DNA of 64,000 nt from UBA2334 sp964396895. GTDB taxonomy: Bacteria; Pseudomonadota; Gammaproteobacteria; Burkholderiales; Burkholderiaceae_C. The notes beneath the pieces were generated by a model. It ran no database searches. It had not been told where the DNA came from and saw only the letters and a program-made list of their open reading frames with translations. This document shows, piece after piece, positions 15,595-23,277 of this stretch (its first letter is position 1; every line of letters starts with the position of its first letter). The translations under genes and the position numbers were made by a program. Location of the stretch: NCBI GenBank assembly GCA_964396895.1, contig CAYNGJ010000001.1, positions 310,001 through 374,000 of the forward strand, read 5' to 3'.

Positions 15595-16277
15595 CCCAGC
15601 TGGCGCTCGACTTCGGCCTGTCGGCCCAACCCCAACTCGACAACTTCATTGCCTTGGGCAACGAGGCCGCACTGGTGCACCTGCAGCAATGGGTAGCCCA
15701 CCCCCTGCGCTCGCCAGTGCCCACTTACCTGTGGGGTGAGGCCGGGTGTGGCAAAACCCATTTGCTGCGGGCCGTGGTCACCGCGCTGCAGGCCCAAGGC
15801 GAGCCCGTGGGCTGGCTGGACGCGCAGACCCTGGACCCCACGCCCTTTGACAACGCCTGGCAGGCGGTGGTGCTGGACGATTGCCACCTCTACACCGCCC
15901 AGCAGCAGGCGGTGGCCTTCAACTGGTTTGTGAATGCCCAAACCCCCACCCAGGGCCGCGCCCGCTGGGTGCTGGCCGCCGGTGCGCTGCCCCCCGCCGA
16001 CCTCAAGCTGCGCGAAGACCTGCGCACCCGCCTGGGCTGGGGCCAGGTGCACCACGTGCTGCCGCTGGGCGAGGCCGAGCGCCAAGCCGTGTTGCAGCGT
16101 GCCGCACAGACGCGCGGCTTGCACCTCAGCGACGAGGTCATGGCCTACATGGTCAACCGTTTTTCGCGCGACCTCAGCAGCCTCATGCAGCTGCTGGAGC
16201 ACCTGGACCACTACGCTCTGCAAACCCAGCGCGCCATCACCATCCCGCTCATCAAATCCATGCTGGAAAACGAATGA
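15591..16277 (+). CDS. hda: DnaA regulatory inactivator Hda
   Basis: A 228-aa AAA+ protein that, with the sliding clamp, stimulates ATP hydrolysis by DnaA after initiation. The N-terminal QLALDF (residues 3-8) is the clamp-binding peptide. The Walker A GEAGCGKTHLL is near 49-59. The Walker B-like VVLDDCHLY and a sensor/arginine region follow. As usual for Hda there is no C-terminal DnaA DNA-binding domain. Start and stop both overlap the neighbours by 4 nt, indicating translational coupling. Confidence 0.93.
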   Translation: MTQLALDFGLSAQPQLDNFIALGNEAALVHLQQWVAHPLRSPVPTYLWGEAGCGKTHLLRAVVTALQAQGEPVGWLDAQTLDPTPFDNAWQAVVLDDCHLYTAQQQAVAFNWFVNAQTPTQGRARWVLAAGALPPADLKLREDLRTRLGWGQVHHVLPLGEAERQAVLQRAAQTRGLHLSDEVMAYMVNRFSRDLSSLMQLLEHLDHYALQTQRAITIPLIKSMLENE

Positions 16278-16942
16278 AACTGGCCCTTTTCGACCTGGAC
16301 CACACCCTCATCCCCCTCGACTCTGACTACGAATGGGGCCAATTCACCGTGGCCATCGGCTGGCGCGACGCCCAGGCCTTTGGCCAAGCCAACCAGGTGT
16401 TCTACGAGCGCTACAAAGCCGGTACCCTGGACATTGCCGAGTACACCCGCTTTGCCACCGCCGCCATCCGCGAGCAGGGCATGGACAAGGCGGTGGCCGC
16501 CCACGCCCGCTACATGCGCGAGGTGGTGCAAAAAGGCATCACCCCGCAGGCGCTGGACTTGGTCAACCGCCACCGCGAGGCGGGGGACCGTGTGGTCATC
16601 GTCACCGCCACCAACGAGTTTGTGACCCGCCCCATCGCACAGGCCTTTGGCGTGGACGAGCTCATTGCCATCGAGCTGGCACGCGATGCCAGCGGTCTGC
16701 CCACCGGCGAGATCCAAGGCATCCCATCTTTTCGGGAGGGCAAAGTGGCGCGTGTGGAACAATGGCTGGCCCAACAAGGTGCCAGCTGGGCCAGTGTGAC
16801 GCACAGCACCTTCTACAGCGACTCCATCAACGACCTGTCGCTGCTTGAAAAAGTGACCCACCCCGTGGCCACCAACCCCGATGACCGCCTGCGTGCCGTG
16901 GCCGAGCAACGGGGCTGGCCCACATTGAACCTGTTTTCATGA
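16274..16942 (+). CDS. HAD-IB family phosphatase (SerB-like)
   Basis: A 222-aa cytosolic HAD hydrolase. Motif I FDLDHTLI holds the nucleophile Asp7 and Asp9. Motif II is in VVIVTATNEF, the conserved lysine follows in the REGKVARVE stretch, and motif III is YSDSINDLSLL. The cap type fits the IB subfamily of phosphoserine-phosphatase-like enzymes. The substrate cannot be deduced. It overlaps hda and pcnB by 4 nt on each side, a conserved Burkholderiales order. Confidence 0.9.
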   Translation: MKLALFDLDHTLIPLDSDYEWGQFTVAIGWRDAQAFGQANQVFYERYKAGTLDIAEYTRFATAAIREQGMDKAVAAHARYMREVVQKGITPQALDLVNRHREAGDRVVIVTATNEFVTRPIAQAFGVDELIAIELARDASGLPTGEIQGIPSFREGKVARVEQWLAQQGASWASVTHSTFYSDSINDLSLLEKVTHPVATNPDDRLRAVAEQRGWPTLNLFS

Positions 16943-18603
16943 TCAAAAATTTCATCAACAAGCTGCTGGGCAAAGCCGGCGCAGGTCGGGGCAAGGCCGC
17001 CCCCAAATTTGGCAAACGCGTGGACGTGCCGGCCGATGTGCACCGCATCAACCCCGAGCTGGTGGACCGCCGCGCGTTGGACGTGGTGCACACGCTCAAG
17101 CAGGCGGGCTTTGAGGCCTACATCGTCGGTGGTGCCGTGCGCGACCTGTTGCTGGGCTTGGTCCCCAAAGACTTCGACGTGGCCACCAATGCCACGCCCG
17201 AGCAGGTCAAGGGCCTGTTCCGCCGGGCCTTCATCATTGGGCGGCGTTTTCGCATCGTGCATGTGGTGTACGGCCGGGGGCGCGAGCACGAGGTCATTGA
17301 GGTCTCCACCTTCCGCGCCCACATGGACAACGCCGCCGCCGAGCAGGTGGCGGGCAATGAAAAAAGCAGCAAGCGCGAACTGGCGGGCATGACCCACGCG
17401 GTCGATTCGAGTGGCCGGGTGCTGCGCGACAACGTCTGGGGCCCCATGGAGGAAGACGCCGCCCGGCGCGACTTCACCATCAATGCCATGTACTACGACC
17501 CCGAGCGCCAGGTGGTGGTGGACTACCACCACGGCATTCGCGATGCGCAGAAAAAAGTGCTGCGCATGATCGGCGACCCCGCCACCCGCTACCGCGAGGA
17601 CCCGGTGCGCATCATCCGCGCCGTCCGTTTCGCCGCCAAACTCAGTGCGCTGGGTTTTGGGTTCGAGCCCAAAACCGGCCAACCCTTGGTGGGCAGCGTG
17701 GCCTTGCTGGCCGACGTGCCGCAGAGCCGCATGTTTGACGAAATGCTCAAGCTGCTGCAAACCGGCCACGCCACCGCCAGCGTCAACCAGTTGCGCCAGC
17801 TGGGTCTGGCCAAGGGCATTTACCCGCTGCTGGACCTGGCCGTGGAGCGCGCCGACCTGCCGTTTGTGGCACAGGCCCTGCAAGACACCGACCGTCGCGT
17901 GGGCGAGGGCAAGCCCGTGGCCCCCAGTTTCTTGCTGGCCTGTGTGCTGTGGTCTGACGTGCGCGAGGGCTGGGCCCGCCGCGTCACCGCGCGCCAGCCC
18001 GCCTTCAGTGCCCTGCAAGACGCGGTGGACGAGGTGTTTGACGCCCGCATTGGCGACGTGTCTGGCCGAGGCAAGCTGGGTGCCGACATGCGCGAGATCT
18101 GGACCATGCAGCCCCGCTTCGAGCGGCGCTCGGGCAACTCGCCGTTTTCGCTGGCCGACCAGCCGCGCTTTCGGGCTGGTTTTGACTTTTTGCGCTTGCG
18201 CGCCCAGGTGGGCGAAATCCCCGAAGAGTTGGCCCACTGGTGGGAAACCTTCAGCACCGCCGATGATGCCCACCGCAACGACATGATCGAAGCCATTCGG
18301 CTGGAGCAGTCGCGCGCCAAATCCGGGGCGGGACGCAAGACCAAGGTGCACCGTGTCTCGACCGAGGGCACGGCCCCGGATGCCGCTGGTGAGGTCGATC
18401 CCCGCTGGCGCGCCGCCGAAGGCGCTGAAGGCCTGCAACCCGGCTGGGCCACCGAAGCGGGCGAGCCCGCACCCGCCGCCGACGGCAGCCCCGCCCGCAA
18501 ACGCCGACGCCGACGCCGCAAACCCGGTGGCGCAGGCGAAGGCGGCGAGGCCAGCCCCCGGGGCGACGGTGGCCGCAGCGGCGGCCCCGATTCGGATGCC
18601 TGA
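16939..18603 (+). CDS. pcnB: Poly(A) polymerase I
   Basis: A 554-aa nucleotidyltransferase that adds 3' poly(A) tails and so promotes RNA decay. The NTase core shows GGAVRDLLLG and the metal aspartates in KDFDVATNA (residues about 60-85), followed by RRFRIVHV and the RYREDPVRIIRAVRFAAKL neck. The C-terminal ~100 residues are low-complexity and very basic (KRRRRRRK), as in betaproteobacterial PcnB. CCA-adding activity is the alternative, but the basic tail and length favour PcnB. It overlaps folK by 8 nt. Confidence 0.94.
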   Translation: MIKNFINKLLGKAGAGRGKAAPKFGKRVDVPADVHRINPELVDRRALDVVHTLKQAGFEAYIVGGAVRDLLLGLVPKDFDVATNATPEQVKGLFRRAFIIGRRFRIVHVVYGRGREHEVIEVSTFRAHMDNAAAEQVAGNEKSSKRELAGMTHAVDSSGRVLRDNVWGPMEEDAARRDFTINAMYYDPERQVVVDYHHGIRDAQKKVLRMIGDPATRYREDPVRIIRAVRFAAKLSALGFGFEPKTGQPLVGSVALLADVPQSRMFDEMLKLLQTGHATASVNQLRQLGLAKGIYPLLDLAVERADLPFVAQALQDTDRRVGEGKPVAPSFLLACVLWSDVREGWARRVTARQPAFSALQDAVDEVFDARIGDVSGRGKLGADMREIWTMQPRFERRSGNSPFSLADQPRFRAGFDFLRLRAQVGEIPEELAHWWETFSTADDAHRNDMIEAIRLEQSRAKSGAGRKTKVHRVSTEGTAPDAAGEVDPRWRAAEGAEGLQPGWATEAGEPAPAADGSPARKRRRRRRKPGGAGEGGEASPRGDGGRSGGPDSDA

Positions 18604-19132
18604 CCACCCCACTGGTCGCCCCAGCCACCGCAATGACCGCGGCTGGGTCACGGCCCAGGTGGCGCTGGGGGCCAACCTCGGTGATGCGGCCGACACCCTG
18701 CGCCGCGCCTTGCAGGTGTTGGCGCAGACGCCGGACCTGCGGCTGGAAAAAGTCTCTGGCCTGTACCGCTCCGTGCCCATCGGTGCCGGTGGACCCGATT
18801 ACTTCAACGCCGTGGCCCAGGTCGCCACGCTCCTCACCGCTCCCGCCTTGCTGGCCGTGCTGCAGGCCACCGAGCAGCGGTTTGGCCGCGAGCGGCCCTA
18901 CCCCAACGCCCCGCGCACACTGGACCTGGACCTGCTGCTGTACGGCAGTGCCCACATCGGGTCACCCACGCTCACCGTGCCGCACCCGCGCATGTGGCAA
19001 CGCGCCTTTGTGCTGGTGCCGTTGGCCGAGATTGCCCCCACCTTGGTCAGCGCTTCCGCCCTGGCGGCGGTGCAAGGGCAAGGGATAGAGCGGCTGGGTG
19101 AAAGCACCGGGTGGCAGAAGAAATATCAATAA
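18596..19132 (+). CDS. folK: 2-amino-4-hydroxy-6-hydroxymethyldihydropteridine pyrophosphokinase
   Basis: A 178-aa cytosolic enzyme of folate synthesis that transfers pyrophosphate from ATP to the pterin. Motifs are GANLGDAADTLRRAL, the signature PRTLDLDLLLYG with its metal aspartates, and PHPRMWQRAFVLVPLAEI. I chose the ATG at 18596, which overlaps the pcnB stop by 8 nt. The longer frame runs inside pcnB. It ends the hda-pcnB-folK chain, and a dispersed repeat follows its stop codon. Confidence 0.95.
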   Translation: MPDHPTGRPSHRNDRGWVTAQVALGANLGDAADTLRRALQVLAQTPDLRLEKVSGLYRSVPIGAGGPDYFNAVAQVATLLTAPALLAVLQATEQRFGRERPYPNAPRTLDLDLLLYGSAHIGSPTLTVPHPRMWQRAFVLVPLAEIAPTLVSASALAAVQGQGIERLGESTGWQKKYQ

Positions 19133-19134
19133 GA

Positions 19135-19181
19135 TTGGCATCTATCGCATATTGGTAAATAGTTGTTTGCTATTAAATGTG
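19135..19181 (+). repeat. Dispersed AT-rich repeat after folK
   Basis: It matches the family pattern TTGGCA…TATCGC…TTTGCTATTAAAT and starts 2 bp after the folK stop codon. The surrounding gap 19133-19305 holds nothing else recognisable except a ribosome-binding site (AGAGGAG) for the next gene. Confidence 0.55.
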
Positions 19182-19305
19182 TGACTTCTGTGTGCCCCTC
19201 ACAAGCCACTGCCGCTGGGTAAAAAAGGTCACGCGACACGGCCAGATTCGGTTCAAATGGGTGCCGGTTGCCTTCGCCAGTACCGTTTTCAGAGGAGTCT
19301 CTGCC

Positions 19306-20100
19306 ATGTCACCATTGCCCGCCCCGCCCACCCTTCCGTCGCCTGCCGTGCCAGCTGCGGTTCCGCCGTCGGTGCCTCCCTCGTTGTCGGCGGCCACGGT
19401 GGTGGCCCTGGGGTTGGTGCTGGGGCTGTCGGCCGGTGGCTGGTTGCTGGGCCGTGGGTTGGAGCACTTCCGCATGGCCGACCGGGTCGTCACCGTCAAG
19501 GGGCTGGCCGAGCAGGACGTGCCGGCCGACCACGCCATCTGGGTGTTGCAGTTCCGGCGGGCGGGCAACGATTTTTCGGCGGTGCAGCGTGCCCTGAGCC
19601 AAGACCGCGACCAGGTGCTGGCCTTTCTGAAAGCACAGGGCTTTGAGGAGGCCGAGCTGGATGTGCGCCCGCTGCAGGTGCAAGACGCCTTCGCCAAAGA
19701 GTACGCCCAGGCCGATCAGCCCCTGCGCTACGGGGGTAGTGGGCGGGTGCTGGTCAGCTCTTCCCGTGTGCAACTGGTGGACCAATCGGCCAAGGCCACC
19801 GACCCGCTGATCCTGGCGGGCATTCAGCTGGGGGGCGACATGGAGGGCGGTGGCCTGCCGCGCTACCAGTTGCGCGGGTTCAATGCCATCAAGGCGCCCT
19901 TGCTGGCCGAGGCCACACGCAACGCCCGCGAGCAGGCGCAGAAATTTGCCGCCGAAGCGGGCGCGGCGCTGGGGGCGCTGAAAAGTGCCAACCAAGGCAG
20001 CATCCGTGTGTCGGACGACGATGGCACCGACATGGACTCGGGGAACACCCTGACCAAGCGTTTGCGCGTGGTCAGTACCTTTGAATATGTGCTGAAGTGA
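19306..20100 (+). CDS. SIMPL (DUF541) domain protein, membrane-anchored
   Basis: A 264-aa protein. Residues about 30-52 form one hydrophobic segment after a Pro/Ala-rich N-terminus, and the rest is the periplasmic SIMPL domain (VVTVKGLAEQDVPADHAIW at the start; ARNAREQAQKFAAEAGAALG-like helix late). AGAGGAG precedes the ATG at 19306. SIMPL proteins are linked to envelope stress and oxidative resistance, but their biochemical role is unclear. Probably monocistronic. Confidence 0.85.
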   Translation: MSPLPAPPTLPSPAVPAAVPPSVPPSLSAATVVALGLVLGLSAGGWLLGRGLEHFRMADRVVTVKGLAEQDVPADHAIWVLQFRRAGNDFSAVQRALSQDRDQVLAFLKAQGFEEAELDVRPLQVQDAFAKEYAQADQPLRYGGSGRVLVSSSRVQLVDQSAKATDPLILAGIQLGGDMEGGGLPRYQLRGFNAIKAPLLAEATRNAREQAQKFAAEAGAALGALKSANQGSIRVSDDDGTDMDSGNTLTKRLRVVSTFEYVLK

Positions 20101-20134
20101 CCCTGCGCGGGGCACCCCTGACCGGCTGGGGTGG

Positions 20135-20770
20135 TCAGGGTGCCAGACGTTCGCGGGCCCAGTCGCCGTTGGCCTGCAGGCGGTAGCGCAGGCGGTCGTG
20201 CAAACGGCTTTTCCGCCCCTGCCAGAACTCCCAGGTGTCGGGCACCAGGCGGTAGCCGCCCCAGTGCTCAGGCCGGGGTGGCTGCAGCAGAAACTGCGCG
20301 CCGTAGCGCGCCGCGTTGGCCACCAGCACGGAGCGGCCCGAGATGACCTGACTTTGCGGGCTGGCCCAAGCGCCAATGCGGCTGTCGAGCGGGCGGGAGT
20401 GGAAGTAGGCATCGCTTTCCTCGGCGGCGACCTTCTCCACCCGGCCTTCAATGCGCACCACGCGCTCCAGTTCCACCCAATGGAATTGCAGCGCCGCAAA
20501 GGGGTTTCCGCCCAATTCCTGACCCTTGCGGCTGCCGTAGTTGGTGTACCAGACGATGCCACGGGCGTCGTAGTCCTTGATCAGCACCACACGGGTGCTG
20601 GGGCGCAAGTTGCTGGCCACGGTGGCCAAGGTCATGGCATTGGGCTCCGGCACTTCGCTGTGCATGGCCTCTTTCAGCCAGCGGTCAAACTGGTTCAGCG
20701 GTTGGGCGTGCGATTCGGACTCGCTGAGTTCCGCGCGCTCGTAACTTTTGCGAAGGTCTGCGATGTTCAT
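20135..20770 (-). CDS. pdxH: Pyridoxamine/pyridoxine 5'-phosphate oxidase
   Basis: A 211-aa FMN enzyme that makes pyridoxal 5'-phosphate. Motifs are TRVVLIKDYDARGIVWYTNY, SRKGQELGGNPFAALQFHW-type FMN contacts, SRPLDSRIGAWAS, and the C-terminal WEFWQGRKSRLHDR…ERLAP. Length is normal. The ATG overlaps the stop of the ChaC-type gene by 4 nt, so the two are probably co-transcribed. Confidence 0.95.
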   Translation of the reverse strand: MNIADLRKSYERAELSESESHAQPLNQFDRWLKEAMHSEVPEPNAMTLATVASNLRPSTRVVLIKDYDARGIVWYTNYGSRKGQELGGNPFAALQFHWVELERVVRIEGRVEKVAAEESDAYFHSRPLDSRIGAWASPQSQVISGRSVLVANAARYGAQFLLQPPRPEHWGGYRLVPDTWEFWQGRKSRLHDRLRYRLQANGDWARERLAP

Positions 20771-21384
20771 GGCGAAGAAGTATAGGCAGGGGCTTCAGGC
20801 GTTTGGGCCAGTGCCAGCAGTTTGCCCAATGCGCGGTCGTGGATGTCCATGCTGCGCAGTTGGTGGTGGGTCTGGTGGGCATAGTCCAGCGTGCTGCCGT
20901 AGCGCCCCACCGAGTGCCTGAAGATGTGGCGGTAGGTGTCGGGCGGCAGTTCGCCGGTGAAGTTGGGGCTTTGGCGCGACAGGGTGAAACCCAGCGCCTG
21001 CACGGGGCCTTGGGGGGTGTGGGCTTGCAGCCAGCGCGGGTCGTACACGGGGTTGGGCATTTCCCGCAGCCACAGCTGCTGCAGGTAGTCGGGCACGTCG
21101 TGGCGGGCGATGCGCTGCACCACGCCCTGGCAACTGCCGCCGGAAATCAGCGCAAACACCAGGCCAGGCCGCTCTGGCGTGCCCCGGTTGACGCGGCTCC
21201 ACATCTGCAGGGCACGGTGGTAACCGTGGATGCGGGCCCGGCGGCTTTCGATCACGTTGCCCTCGGGTCGCCAGATCAGCGAGGCGTAGGCGAACACCCA
21301 CAGGTCGTTGTGCCCACCCCAGGCCGACAGGGTGTGGTTGAACATGGTTTTGCTGCAGCGCGTCATGTTGAAAGGTGTTGTCAT
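20767..21384 (-). CDS. ChaC-type gamma-glutamylcyclotransferase
   Basis: A 205-aa cytosolic protein. The family signature WVFAYASLIWRPEGN lies near residues 28-42. Further marks are the CQGVVQRI stretch and the YLQQLWLREM segment that precedes the cyclotransferase core end. ChaC enzymes cleave glutathione to 5-oxoproline and Cys-Gly. I chose the ATG at 21384; a GTG two codons earlier is possible. It is translationally coupled to pdxH. Confidence 0.88.
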   Translation of the reverse strand: MTTPFNMTRCSKTMFNHTLSAWGGHNDLWVFAYASLIWRPEGNVIESRRARIHGYHRALQMWSRVNRGTPERPGLVFALISGGSCQGVVQRIARHDVPDYLQQLWLREMPNPVYDPRWLQAHTPQGPVQALGFTLSRQSPNFTGELPPDTYRHIFRHSVGRYGSTLDYAHQTHHQLRSMDIHDRALGKLLALAQTPEAPAYTSSP

Positions 21385-21430
21385 CTGCACCCACTAAAAT
21401 CCGAGGTTGTTCATTTTCTACGGAGCATTC

Positions 21431-21916
21431 ATGTCAGTTCAAGATCAAGACGAAGGCACACGTTCGGCTTTCGCCATTCTCATCCCCCTGATCGTCCTGG
21501 TGGTCGGTTTTGTGGTGGGCCTGGGCATTCACAAGGCCAAGGGGCCATCGGTCAAGCCTGCGGCCACCGTTGTGGTGGACGAGTCCCAGGCCCGTGTGGT
21601 GGTGGACAACGGTGTGGTGAAGTTTTATTTTGAATCTGGCAAGGCCGAGCTGGCCGCCGGTGCGGCCGAGGCCCTGGTGGACGCCATGCAAGCGGCTGGC
21701 GCAGGCAAAAAGCTGGTGTTGTCGGGCTTTCACGACGCCACCGGTAACCCCGAGCAAAACGCAGAACTGGCCAAGCAGCGCGCCTTTGCGGTGCGCGATG
21801 TGCTCTTGGCCGTGGGTGTCACCGAAGCCGCCATTGAGCTGAAAAAGCCCGAGCAGTTGGCAGGGACAGGCTCCAACGCAGAAGCCCGCCGCGTGGACGT
21901 GGTGGTGGTGGAGTAA
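21431..21916 (+). CDS. OmpA-like domain protein with one membrane anchor
   Basis: A 161-aa protein. Residues about 14-36 form one transmembrane segment. A compact OmpA/MotB-like domain follows (VVKFYFESGKAEL; LSGFHDATGNPEQNAELAKQRAFAVRDVL; NAEARRVDVVVVE, listed in part). Such domains bind peptidoglycan. I chose the ATG at 21431, preceded by CGGAG, over an in-frame ATG at 21407. It is small for the class and has no beta-barrel. It stands alone between divergent and convergent neighbours. Confidence 0.8.
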   Translation: MSVQDQDEGTRSAFAILIPLIVLVVGFVVGLGIHKAKGPSVKPAATVVVDESQARVVVDNGVVKFYFESGKAELAAGAAEALVDAMQAAGAGKKLVLSGFHDATGNPEQNAELAKQRAFAVRDVLLAVGVTEAAIELKKPEQLAGTGSNAEARRVDVVVVE

Positions 21917-21961
21917 TCCCAGCCGTCTGAACTGAGGCTGGCAGCGGCTGGTCTCAGCCTC

Positions 21962-22363
21962 TCACCCCAGCGTCACGTGGTCGGTGCGCTGGATGAGTTC
22001 AATCTTGTAGCCGTCGGGGTCGGTGACAAACGCAATCACCGTTTTTCCGCCCTTCACAGGCCCAGGCTCGCGTGTGATGAGGCCGCCTGCGGCGCGGATG
22101 CGATCACACGCTGCCGTCACGTCGGCCACGGCCAGGGCGATGTGGCCATACGCTGTGCCCAACTCATAGCTGTCGACCCCCCAGTTGTGGGTCAGTTCCA
22201 GTTCGGCGTGTTCGGGGTTGCTGCCAAAGCCCACAAAGGCCAAGGTGTACTGGTATTCGGTGTTTTCGGAGGTGCGGAGCAACTTCATACCGATGACACG
22301 GGTGTAAAAATCGATGGATCGCTGCAGGTCACCCACCCGCAACATGGTGTGCAAAAGTCTCAT
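21962..22363 (-). CDS. gloA: Lactoylglutathione lyase (glyoxalase I)
   Basis: A 133-aa cytosolic metalloenzyme that isomerises the methylglyoxal-glutathione hemithioacetal. The four metal ligands are visible: His5 in MRLLHTM, Glu in AELELTHN, His in YGHIALAV and Glu in YKIELIQ. Length and TRVIGMKLLRTSENTEYQYTL-type sequence fit bacterial GloA. I chose the ATG at 22363, where the family begins. Confidence 0.95.
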   Translation of the reverse strand: MRLLHTMLRVGDLQRSIDFYTRVIGMKLLRTSENTEYQYTLAFVGFGSNPEHAELELTHNWGVDSYELGTAYGHIALAVADVTAACDRIRAAGGLITREPGPVKGGKTVIAFVTDPDGYKIELIQRTDHVTLG

Positions 22364-22449
22364 GGGCCGTATTGTGCACCGGCCCATGGCACCCATCCGG
22401 CGCCAAGCCACCACCCCATGACTTGCGTCAACCGGCAGGGTGAGCCCGC

Positions 22450-23277
22450 TCAGGGCAGGGGAACGGTGTAGTTCAGGGCCATGCGTCCGCCGTCAACGGT
22501 GACAATTTCGCCCGTCATGTAGCTGGACGCATCGCTGGCCAGAAAGGCCACCACGTCGGCCACTTCGTCGGGCTCGCCCAACCGTTTCAGGGGTGTGCGG
22601 GTCAGGATTTTCTGCCGAGCCTCTTCGCTGGTCAGCACGGCCTGCGCGGCCAGCTCTGTGGCAATGGTGCCTGGGGCCACCGCGTTGACGCGGATGCCCT
22701 GGTCGGCCAACGCCAGGGCCATGACCCGCGTCAGCTGGTTGATGCCACCTTTGCTCACGTTGTAGCTGGCGATGTTGGGGATGGCCAGGGTCGCATTGAC
22801 CGAGCTCATGTTCACGATGGCGCCGCGCCCTGGGCGACCGCCGATGGACGGTGTGTTCGCGGTCATGGCGCGGGCCACGGCCTGCCCCACCAGGAAAGCG
22901 CCTTTCAGGTTGACGTTCAGCACCGCGTCCCAGTCTTCCTCTGTCACCTCCAAGAAGGGGGCCGCTTTGAAAATGCCGGCGTTGTTGACCAGCACATCCA
23001 CCCGACCCCACTGCGCCAGCGTGGTGGCCACCAACTGGTTCACCTCGGTCTGGCTGCTCACATTGGTTTGGACGAACAGCCCACCCAGTTCATGGGCCAG
23101 GGCCTGACCCGCGTCGGTGGCCACATCGGCCAGGACCACCCGAGCACCTTCCGCGGCCAAGCGCCGCGCACAGGCGGCGCCAATGCCCTGGGCGGCGCCC
23201 GTGACCACGCAGACCCGACCGTCCAGTCCGAAGCGAATGGTCGGTTGAACGGTGATGTGGCCGTTGCGCACGTCCAT
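22450..23277 (-). CDS. Short-chain dehydrogenase/reductase
   Basis: A 275-aa classical SDR. The cofactor motif TGAAQGIG lies near residues 26-33, then NNAG. The catalytic set is Ser in NMSSVN and Tyr/Lys in YNVSK, with PGTIATELAA late. The substrate cannot be deduced; FabG-like or sugar/steroid alcohol dehydrogenase activity is possible. The ATG at 23277 shares one base with the rhlE stop (TGATG), so it may be translated by reinitiation. A GTG one codon earlier is an alternative start. Confidence 0.88.
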   Translation of the reverse strand: MDVRNGHITVQPTIRFGLDGRVCVVTGAAQGIGAACARRLAAEGARVVLADVATDAGQALAHELGGLFVQTNVSSQTEVNQLVATTLAQWGRVDVLVNNAGIFKAAPFLEVTEEDWDAVLNVNLKGAFLVGQAVARAMTANTPSIGGRPGRGAIVNMSSVNATLAIPNIASYNVSKGGINQLTRVMALALADQGIRVNAVAPGTIATELAAQAVLTSEEARQKILTRTPLKRLGEPDEVADVVAFLASDASSYMTGEIVTVDGGRMALNYTVPLP